This document shows positions 55,565 to 64,000 of a stretch of 64,000 bases of DNA, one piece after another. This DNA is from Lentzea nigeriaca (GTDB taxonomy: Bacteria; Actinomycetota; Actinomycetes; Mycobacteriales; Pseudonocardiaceae). The stretch's first letter is position 1. Every line of letters starts with the position of its first letter. The position numbers and the translations under genes were made by a program. Under the pieces are notes generated by a model, which was not told the DNA's origin, did no database searches, and was given only the letters and a program-made list of their open reading frames with translations. Location of the stretch: contig NZ_JAFBCX010000004.1 in assembly GCF_016907955.1 (NCBI RefSeq), positions 248,001-312,000 of the forward strand, read 5' to 3'.

Positions 55565-56955
55565 GACGCGCTCGCCGTCCCCATCAGTTCCTCCACCGAC
55601 TCCTCGACCATGGTCGCGAGAACGTCCACATCGGACATGGCGTCGCGGTCGCCGTTCAGCCCGAAGTAAACACCGCCGTCGTACGACGTCACCCCGATGG
55701 CCAGCGCCTGGTTCTTGGCGAGCGGGACGACCGGGAAGATCTCGGTCATTCTCGCCCCTGCCGCGTACAACGGCACCTGCGGGCCGGGAACATTTGTGAC
55801 GATCACGTTGAACAGCCGGCGGCTGAACGAGCTCGCGGCCCGCGCGCCCAGTGCGTGCAGCGTCGGCGGCGCGAAGCCGGAGACCTTCACCAGCGCGTCG
55901 GCGGCGACGGACTGGCCGGATTCCTTGTGCGCGCGCATCGCGTGGCTCACGTGGTGCAGGCGCACGACCGGGTTCGGTTCGCCGACCGGCAGGTCGACGA
56001 GGTAGGCGCTGACGTTGTTGCCGGAGTCCGGGTCGGCGTCACGGACCGACAGCGGCGCCATCGCGCGGATCGTGGTGCTGCCGGTGACGTTCTCGCCACG
56101 GCTGAGCAGCCAGTTGCGCAGCGCCCCGCTCAGCGCCGCGAGCACCACGTCGTTGACGGTGCCGCCGTGCGCCTTGCGGATGGTGCGCAGGTCGTCGAGC
56201 TGAGCCCGCGCGACCGCGAACCGGCGCTGCGGCGACGTGATGCGGACGTTCAGCGGGCTGCCGGGCGCGGGTGTCGCGGCGGTGCGGACGGCGGAGGCCA
56301 CGGCACCGAAGGCGTTGAACACCTTCTCGACCGTGGCGACGGTGTCGAGCGCGGCGCTGCGGACGTTCTCCACCAGCTCGCCGGGGCGTTGCACGATGTC
56401 GGTGACGGCGTCGGCCACGAGCTGCAGCCCGCTCGGCTCCGGCTGCGGCATCCAGAGGTTCTCGACGTTGGTGCGCGGCGACGGCGACACGTCCAGCATG
56501 ACCTGGCCGATCTCCAGCGACGCGATGCCGTCGATCATGGCCTGGTGGGTCTTGGTGATGACCGCGGCCTGGTTCTTCGCGAGGCCCTCGACGAGGTAGA
56601 TCTCCCACAGCGGGCGGGAGTGGTCGAGCGGACGCGACATCAGGCGCGCGACCAGATCGTGCAGCTGGGCGTCGTTGCCCGGCTTGGGCAACGCGCTGCG
56701 GCGCACGTGGTAGGTGACGTCGAAGTCCGGGTCGTCGACCCACACGGGGCGCGCGATGCGGCCGGGAACGTGCATGACCTTCTGCCGGTAGCGAGGCACG
56801 AGGCTCAGTCGCTGCTCGATGAGGTCGACGAGCTTGTCGTAGTCGAACCCCGCCTTCGGCCGTCGGAAGACCGCCACTCCGCCGACGTGCATCGGCGTCG
56901 TGGAGTCCTCCAGGTACAGGAACGAGGCGTCCAGCGCTGACAGGCGGTCCGGCAT
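55561..56955 (-). CDS. wax ester synthase/diacylglycerol acyltransferase family protein, variant active site
   Basis: 464-residue WS/DGAT family protein, expected to transfer acyl-CoA to diacylglycerol or fatty alcohols for storage lipid. MPDRLSALDASFLYLEDSTTPMHVG is the canonical start. The active-site motif HHxxxDG reads HQAMIDG (in KTHQAMIDGIA), replacing the second, catalytic His by Gln. Other family blocks (NDVVLAALSGALRNWL, RAMAPLSVRD, NVIVTNVPGP, GVTSYDGGVYFGLNGD) are intact. Activity is therefore doubtful or altered. ATG 56955 is selected over an earlier frame opening at 57006. In an operon with the DUF6912-like gene. Confidence 0.88.
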   Translation of the reverse strand: MPDRLSALDASFLYLEDSTTPMHVGGVAVFRRPKAGFDYDKLVDLIEQRLSLVPRYRQKVMHVPGRIARPVWVDDPDFDVTYHVRRSALPKPGNDAQLHDLVARLMSRPLDHSRPLWEIYLVEGLAKNQAAVITKTHQAMIDGIASLEIGQVMLDVSPSPRTNVENLWMPQPEPSGLQLVADAVTDIVQRPGELVENVRSAALDTVATVEKVFNAFGAVASAVRTAATPAPGSPLNVRITSPQRRFAVARAQLDDLRTIRKAHGGTVNDVVLAALSGALRNWLLSRGENVTGSTTIRAMAPLSVRDADPDSGNNVSAYLVDLPVGEPNPVVRLHHVSHAMRAHKESGQSVAADALVKVSGFAPPTLHALGARAASSFSRRLFNVIVTNVPGPQVPLYAAGARMTEIFPVVPLAKNQALAIGVTSYDGGVYFGLNGDRDAMSDVDVLATMVEESVEELMGTASAS

Positions 56956-56965
56956 GCTCGCCAGC

Positions 56966-57631
56966 CTAGTGGCGATCAGGGTCCATGAGCTTTTGAAGTG
57001 CGGCACGTTCCAGGGGGTCGCGGTCGTGGCGCTCGAGCCGGATGCGCGCGGCCTCCGGGATCGCCTCGCGCGCCTTCGGGTCCACGTTGGCCATGAACGA
57101 CCTGAGGAACCGCCACCGCGTCAGCTTCCTGACCGGCGCGAGGCGGGCCACCGCGAGCGACACCCAGCTGAGCGCGACGTCGAGCCTGCGGTCACCCTTC
57201 GTGGCGCTTGCCCAGTCCAGGACCACCGGACCCTCCGGGCCGAGGACGACGTTGCCGGGGTGCAGGTCGAGGTGCAGGAGGTTGCCGTCGCCGGCGAGGA
57301 AGTCGGGGGCTTCCACGGCGTCGAGCTGGTGGTGCAGGTCCGCGAGTTGTTTCCCGAGGCTGCCCGCGAGCCAGGGCCTGCGGCCGATCTCCTCTGACAT
57401 GCGCGGGCCGGGCACGTACTGCATGACGAGTTCGTCCCCGGTGACGTCGTGGACCCGCGGCACGGGGATGCCGTGGCCGCTCAGGTACACCATCATCTCG
57501 GCCTCGCGCCGCAGGTCACGACCAGTGCGCGTGTGTTTGACGAGCAGCCCGTCGGACCGGATGAACACGTCCGAGTCCTGACCGCTCGCCAGATGTTGAC
57601 GTTGCGCGACGCTGCGCATACCTGCCGTCAT
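56966..57631 (-). CDS. small phosphotransferase (APH/choline kinase-like fold)
   Basis: About 221 residues of a kinase-like phosphotransferase: VFIRSDGLLVKHTRTGRDLRREAEMM (ATP-binding Lys), MQYVPGPRM hinge, catalytic loop HLDLHPGNVVL and metal-binding VVLDWASATKGD. It resembles aminoglycoside phosphotransferases or small-molecule/RIO-like kinases; the substrate is unknown. The start is ambiguous (57649, 57631 or 57619), and the frame stays open upstream through a dispersed repeat to 57895, so the repeat may have replaced its original 5' region. Downstream lies the WS/DGAT gene, ten bases away. Confidence 0.82.
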   Translation of the reverse strand: MTAGMRSVAQRQHLASGQDSDVFIRSDGLLVKHTRTGRDLRREAEMMVYLSGHGIPVPRVHDVTGDELVMQYVPGPRMSEEIGRRPWLAGSLGKQLADLHHQLDAVEAPDFLAGDGNLLHLDLHPGNVVLGPEGPVVLDWASATKGDRRLDVALSWVSLAVARLAPVRKLTRWRFLRSFMANVDPKAREAIPEAARIRLERHDRDPLERAALQKLMDPDRH

Positions 57632-57649
57632 GTGACGATCATCATGCAT

Positions 57650-57681
57650 ATGATCCAAAGCACAAGGGCCGAACGGCTCTA
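57650..57681. repeat. direct repeat flanking dispersed repeat copy 2 (left)
   Basis: ATGATCCAAAGCACAA, one variable base, GGCCGAACGGCTC, one variable base, A. It recurs at 57882-57913 on the other side of the element with two mismatches. Too long for a normal target-site duplication. Confidence 0.75.
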
Positions 57682-57682
57682 C

Positions 57683-57887
57683 TAGAGCGTCGCGGCTTGG
57701 TTGTGCTCCGTTGAGTCGGGCAGGGGGCTGGGCGGTCTGGTGCTCGTCACCGAAGCCGGATGGTCGCGCTGTCATGCACGTCGCTGCCGAGTTGGCGATA
57801 GAGAAATGCTGACGCAAACGTTTGCTGATCACCTCAACTGCAGCCAACCGTGCAGTTGGCAGCCATGAGAGCGCGATCTTCATGATC
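57683..57887. mobile_element. MITE-like dispersed repeat, copy 2
   Basis: 205 bp matching 29926-30112 in the same orientation. The left end TAGAGCGTCGCGGCTTGG and the right 110 bases are nearly identical, while the middle carries an extra block of about 28 bases. The internal inverted pair (57764-57776 / 57864-57876) has one mismatch and the palindrome GCAAACGTTTGC is kept (57814-57825). The right terminal inverted repeat of copy 1 is missing; a copy of the left flank stands there instead. It lies between the kinase and rRNA methyltransferase genes. Confidence 0.8.
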
Positions 57888-57913
57888 CAAAGCACAATGG
57901 CCGAACGGCTCCA
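57882..57913. repeat. direct repeat flanking dispersed repeat copy 2 (right)
   Basis: Second copy of the sequence at 57650-57681, about 30 of 32 bases identical, directly following the element. Confidence 0.75.
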
Positions 57914-57968
57914 GTCGGGCGCTTCACCCGTTTGAGCCTGCGGTGCTCGCTTCTGTCACCCTCTTGCT

Positions 57969-58727
57969 GTGGAAATCTCGCCCAAGGACCGCTTCGTCAC
58001 CGTCTACGGCCGCAAGCCAGTGCTGGAGGCACTGGACGACCCGGCACTGTCGGTGGACAAGGTCGTGCTCGCCGACACGGCCCGCGGCCCGGCGGCACGC
58101 GAGATCCTCGACGCTGCCCGCTCCCGAGGCGTCGCGGTGCAGCGCGCGACGGCACAGCGAGTGAAGGTGCTGGCGGGAAACGGAAAGCAGGACCAGGGCG
58201 TGCTCGCCGACGTGGTGGCGCCCCGCATGAAGCCCCTTGCACTGGCGTTGGAAGAGGGCGGGCTGCGCTCAGTGCTCGTCCTGGACGGCATCACCACACC
58301 CGCGAACGTCGGCATGATCCTGCGCACCGCGACCGCCGCGGGCATCGACGGCATCGTGGTGCCGCGCCGAGGCGTGGCGTCGATCGACCCGCTCGTGGTG
58401 AAGGCCTCCGCCGGGGTGGCTTTCCGAGCGCCAGTGCTGCGCTGCGGCACCTCGGCGGAGGCCTCGGCATTGTTGCGCGCGTCCGGCTTCCCGCTTTACG
58501 CGTTGGATTCCCACGCGTCCGACACTCTTTATTCAGCCACTTTCCCTTCCCGCGCCGCTTTCGTCCTGGGAAGTGAAACGTCCGGAATCACCGACGACGT
58601 GCGTCCGCACATCACGTCGTGGCTGTCCATTCCGATGGCGGCGGGCGTGGAATCGCTGAACGTGGCGTCAGCGGCAGCCGTGCTCTGCTTCGAACTCGTA
58701 CGCCGCGCTCAGAGCCAGCGAACGTGA
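57969..58727 (+). CDS. SpoU/TrmH-family RNA 2'-O-methyltransferase
   Basis: 252-residue SPOUT methyltransferase, RlmB-like. An N-terminal substrate-binding domain (FVTVYGRKPVLEALDD, AAREILDAARSRGVAVQRA) precedes the knotted SAM domain with motif 1 TTPANVGMILRTATAAG, motif 2 AFVLGSETSGI and motif 3 LSIPMAAGVESLNVASAAAV. It methylates a ribose in 23S rRNA or tRNA; the exact site is not predictable. GTG 57969 is the start. The 3' end overlaps a convergent small secreted-protein gene by 19 bases. Confidence 0.92.
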   Translation: MEISPKDRFVTVYGRKPVLEALDDPALSVDKVVLADTARGPAAREILDAARSRGVAVQRATAQRVKVLAGNGKQDQGVLADVVAPRMKPLALALEEGGLRSVLVLDGITTPANVGMILRTATAAGIDGIVVPRRGVASIDPLVVKASAGVAFRAPVLRCGTSAEASALLRASGFPLYALDSHASDTLYSATFPSRAAFVLGSETSGITDDVRPHITSWLSIPMAAGVESLNVASAAAVLCFELVRRAQSQRT

Positions 58728-59014
58728 TAGTCGTTGATCTGAGGATTCCCCACCAGTGAGGTGCACTCGGCGAACGACGACTGGCCCCTGACCCTGCCGA
58801 CCGTGCCGTACTGGTCCCAGTAGAACCCGAGACCGTTGGAGCAGTGCGCGACGGCTTGGAACCGCCCGGGAGCCCCGTGATCGCAGAAGACCTCGACGCT
58901 GCGCCCGTTCCGTTGATATTCGTCGTAGCAGTCGCGCGGACCCTGCGCCTGCGCGGGTGACGCAATTGCCGTGGCTGCAATCGCTACTGCAACACAAGCG
59001 ACAATTCTTCGCAT
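58709..59014 (-). CDS. small secreted hypothetical protein
   Basis: 101 residues with a clear signal peptide (MRRIVACVAVAIAATAIASP, cleavage near AQA-Q). The 77-residue mature domain has four cysteines (CYDEY, VFCDHG, AHCSNG, AECTS), likely two disulfides, and aromatic residues (GLGFYWDQYG). No family is recognised. ATG 59014 is preceded by GGGGAGAC. Overlaps the rRNA methyltransferase gene end. Confidence 0.72.
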   Translation of the reverse strand: MRRIVACVAVAIAATAIASPAQAQGPRDCYDEYQRNGRSVEVFCDHGAPGRFQAVAHCSNGLGFYWDQYGTVGRVRGQSSFAECTSLVGNPQINDYHVRWL

Positions 59015-59098
59015 TGTCTCCCCTAAGCATTCGACTACTTGCCTAATCGACGGTAGTGCGCAGCCGAATACCGGGCAATTACGCTGCGGGGTGAACTC

Positions 59099-59509
59099 TC
59101 AATCGCGGAGTGCGATCGCTAGCAGGATTTCCAGCTCCTCGAGGGTGGACCGTGTCGACCGATGGTGGACACCGACCATGCCGGCCTCGGCCGCGCCCCT
59201 CACGTTGATCGCCAGGTCGTCGACGAAGACACAGTCCCGCGGTTCGACGTTGAGCTTCGTCGCCGTCAGGAGGTAGATCTCGGGGTCCGGCTTCGCCAGG
59301 CCGACCTCGCCGGAGATGATCGTGGCGTCGAACAGGCCCTGCCAGGCGGTTGGCGGGTGCCACCAGCCGTCCGCGTTCGAGAGCAGGGCCGTTTTGAGGT
59401 TCTGCTGCTTGGCCCTGCGGAGGGCGGTCAGGAGCGGCGGTTCTGTCGCGTTGTCCTCGCCTGGGTCGGTCAGGACGCCGCCGTAGTCGAGTATCAGGGC
59501 TTTGAACAC
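59099..59509 (-). CDS. HAD-superfamily hydrolase
   Basis: 136-residue HAD-IA type hydrolase without a large cap. The nucleophile loop FKALILDYGGVLTD gives Asp8; motif II is TALLSNADGWW; Lys in GEVGLAKPDPEIYLL; motif IV is CVFVDDLAINVRGAAEAGM. Likely a phosphatase acting on small molecules. The GTG at 59509 starts right at the fold; a GTG seven codons upstream is an alternative. The open frame continuing upstream is low-complexity and lies antisense to the Rv3235-like gene. Confidence 0.87.
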   Translation of the reverse strand: MFKALILDYGGVLTDPGEDNATEPPLLTALRRAKQQNLKTALLSNADGWWHPPTAWQGLFDATIISGEVGLAKPDPEIYLLTATKLNVEPRDCVFVDDLAINVRGAAEAGMVGVHHRSTRSTLEELEILLAIALRD

Positions 59510-59576
59510 GGGTTGGACCGTACCCACTTTCGGGTGGTGTGTGTCCTGATCTGCCGGGTGGTTCGCCTGGTTCGGC

Positions 59577-60008
59577 ATGCCTCCAGTTGTTCGTCGACTG
59601 CCTGCGTATGAGCCGCCTGTCGGTGTGCCCGGTGGTGTGCCGGGCGCTGTGGCTGGTGCGGTTCCTCGGCCTCGACCGCGGCCTGTTTGGGTTCCTGTAC
59701 CGGAGCCGCCTTCGCCTGCGTTGGATGCCGCTCGATTGGTTTGGGTGGTTTTGGAGGTGTTGGACGGGAGGCGACCTTCTCGGGTTTTGCGGGAGGTCGC
59801 CGTGCCCGGGCTTGCTGCTCGGCTGGGCGGGCAGGTTCGGGCTCGGACCACTCGGATGGTTCGGGCGCCTCGGGTTTGTCATCCTTCGCGGTTTGTCGGG
59901 GAGATCTGTGTGACAGTTCGGAGGGAGAGACGGATGTTGGCTGTGGCTGCTCGGGTTGAGTATCGCGGGCGGCGGTGGTGGTTTACCGCGTTTTCGGTTT
60001 TGGAGTGA
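59577..60008 (+). CDS. Rv3235-family protein
   Basis: 143 residues. A proline- and arginine-rich first half (PPVGVPGGVPGAVAGAVPRP) is followed by a conserved domain: LVWVVLEVLDGRRPSRVLREV, then RVCHPSRFVGEICVTVRRERRMLAVAARVEYRGRRWWFTAFSVLE, the typical end of Rv3235-family proteins encoded next to secA in actinobacteria. Function is unknown. ATG 59577. Convergent with secA, which ends 450 bases downstream. The repeated proline/arginine codons create a long open frame on the other strand that is not a gene. Confidence 0.8.
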   Translation: MPPVVRRLPAYEPPVGVPGGVPGAVAGAVPRPRPRPVWVPVPEPPSPALDAARLVWVVLEVLDGRRPSRVLREVAVPGLAARLGGQVRARTTRMVRAPRVCHPSRFVGEICVTVRRERRMLAVAARVEYRGRRWWFTAFSVLE

Positions 60009-60456
60009 GGTTGTGGTCCTGTTGGTGGGTGCCGGTTCCAGCGTGGTTGCGTAGGTCTTGACGAGCGCTGGTTTCGACATCGCCGCTTCGCGACGATTGC
60101 GATTGGCGCTTGACTTCCGGGCCTTGCGAGGCGCTCATCGGCACCCAAAGTCAATCGCCCGCGTGCGTGGTTGCGTTTGGGGTGGTCGGGTCCGGAAATT
60201 ACCGCTTGAACGACGCGGTATCAGGTCTGTCCGGCTCACTTCGCATCGCGGTTTCGGAGTGTCAGACCTGCCGCGTACGTTGGGTCGCGGGGGAGCCTGA
60301 ATCACGGGGGACGCCTGCGTCAGCCTGCGCGGCGTTGCCGTGGCGGGTGCGCCGGCGTGTTGGCTCGGCCTCGGGTGCCGCCTCGATGCCCGGAACAGCG
60401 CGTGGGCCGCGCTCCCCGAGGAGTGCGGCCCACTTGTGGTCGTGCGGATTGCGGTC
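60009..60456. other. intergenic region between Rv3235-like gene and secA
   Basis: 448 bases. Apart from the secA terminator at its right end I see no gene, RNA or repeat. Short open frames here show no protein-like composition. Confidence 0.5.
60402..60433 (-). terminator. secA terminator
   Basis: GTGGGCCGCgCTCC (60402-60415) pairs with GGAGtGCGGCCCAC (60420-60433) with one mismatch and loop CCGA, 24 bases past the secA stop. Confidence 0.75.
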
Positions 60457-63384
<2,928 letters not shown>

Positions 63385-63728
63385 CTGGATAGACCTCATC
63401 ACCTGTATCGCGGCGCGCCCACGTCGGACGCCTTTCCCCTGCCCATCGTAGGCAAGTCGCCAAGATGTGCGCACGGACACAGGCGGATTGACCCCCTCAA
63501 CCTGGTATATGCAGGTCAAGGCCCATCCGCGTGGTCCGCCGCCACCGGGGCTACTGGTGTGGAGAACGCATGAGGCCCAGGTGAAGGTTCCTGGTCCGGC
63601 GAGATTCACCTTGACGGTGAACGCCCGCCCGCGAAATGCGGCCGCCTGGCGGTAGACGCACGTCGCCGCCCCGCACGCGAGGGGTGCGGGGCGGCGACGG
63701 TCGTGGGTGGGTGGGTGTAGTTACCGGG
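63385..63728. other. secA-hpf intergenic region
   Basis: 344 bases holding the secA promoter area and the hpf terminator (63661-63699). No small gene is recognised. Confidence 0.5.
63661..63699 (-). terminator. hpf terminator
   Basis: Perfect 16-bp stem CGTCGCCGCCCCGCAC / GTGCGGGGCGGCGACG around a seven-base loop, 30 bases past the hpf stop. Confidence 0.82.
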
Positions 63729-64000
63729 TCAGGCCAGCCTGATCACGCCGTAGTCGAATCCCTTCCGGCGGTAGACGACGCTCGGGCGCCCGCTGTCGGT
63801 GTCGGCGAACAGGTAGAAGTCGTGTCCGACCAGTTCCATCTCGTAGAGGGCCTGGTCGACGGTCATGGGTTTGGCGGCGTGCTCCTTTTCGCGTACGACG
63901 CGTCCGGGCAACTTGTCGTCGAGGCCGTCGTCCCACCGCTGCGCAGGCACTTCCGCCATGCCCTCGTAGTCGGCCTCGGGTGCGTCGAGCACCGCGGTCT
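63729..64000 (-). CDS. hpf: ribosome hibernation-promoting factor, C-terminal part
   Basis: The last 90 codons of a long-form HPF; the 5' part lies beyond the right edge. The segment VVREKEHAAKPMTVDQALYEM, then GHDFYLFADTDSGRPSVVYRRKG and FDYGVIRLA, is the C-terminal dimerisation domain that pairs two 30S subunits into inactive 100S ribosomes. Next to secA, as in mycobacteria. The missing N-terminal domain cannot be judged. Confidence 0.92.
   Translation of the reverse strand, partial: TAVLDAPEADYEGMAEVPAQRWDDGLDDKLPGRVVREKEHAAKPMTVDQALYEMELVGHDFYLFADTDSGRPSVVYRRKGFDYGVIRLA

Noticed and set aside
57632-57895. N-terminal extension of the kinase through the dispersed repeat (MKIALSWLPTARLAAV...).
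   Set aside because: The same sequence occurs in the intergenic copy at 29924-30143 without any kinase, so it belongs to the repeat.
59510-59851. Upstream extension of the HAD hydrolase frame, rich in Pro, Thr, Gly and Arg.
   Set aside because: Low-complexity reading of the strand opposite the Rv3235-like gene; the HAD fold starts at 59509.

Overview
The window is high-GC (about 70%) actinobacterial chromosome. Markers include a WhiB1-type Fe-S regulator, the SigH/RsrA redox pair, a PdtaS-type sensor kinase, nickel superoxide dismutase with its protease, the 24-residue ribosomal protein bL37, SecA1 without a zinc tail next to an Rv3235-family gene, many GTG/TTG starts and many 4-nt stop/start overlaps. 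Gene content suggests a Pseudonocardiaceae-like soil actinomycete (Lentzea, Saccharothrix or Amycolatopsis relatives); that family-level call is inference.

Layout. (1) 1-6966: two long paralogous NACHT STAND NTPases, probably membrane-anchored, separated by a convergent aldo/keto reductase. Both carry a degenerate formylglycine-generating-enzyme (FGE/C-lectin) like module behind the NTPase. (2) 7006-13721: a five-gene histidine-utilisation operon, hutH-hutU-M20 amidohydrolase-hutF-hutI, all translationally coupled. No hutG is present and the M20 enzyme sits in its place. (3) 13791-18433: an ECF sigma/membrane anti-sigma pair, an IclR regulator, a MarR-haloalkane dehalogenase operon and a double GNAT acetyltransferase. 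(4) 18484-21764: a four-gene osmoprotectant (glycine-betaine type) ABC importer. (5) 21898-28028: a BpsA-like aminopropyltransferase, a five-PAS GGDEF-EAL protein and malic enzyme. (6) 28360-33219: an RmlC-like epimerase, the divergent sodX/sodN pair, then a patch of accessory DNA holding a TIR-flanked repeat, a remnant of a second sodN 3' end and a TIR-NB-ARC-TPR STAND protein. (7) 33256-41669: mainly secreted or membrane proteins (a large alpha/beta hydrolase with Calx-beta-like repeats, a GH28-like beta-helix enzyme, a trypsin-like protease) with a phosphatase, a GNAT and a DUF574-type methyltransferase. (8) 41880-64000: a core block whose order (DAG kinase-like, whiB1, pdtaS, rsrA, sigH, SRAP, aroA, rsgA, WS/DGAT, Rv3235-like, secA, hpf) resembles, from memory, M. 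tuberculosis Rv3218-Rv3241c.

Most striking points: the duplicated NACHT-FGE-like proteins and a third STAND protein of TIR type, both candidates for anti-phage defence; a dispersed repeat present at 29924-30143 and again at 57683-57887, the second copy bracketed by about 31-bp direct repeats; a second copy of the sodN tail 1 kb downstream of sodN; a pdtaS gene whose conserved N-terminus can only begin at a CTG codon; and an unlisted 24-codon bL37 gene with an exceptionally long perfect terminator hairpin. I saw no rRNA, tRNA or CRISPR array and no complete insertion sequence.
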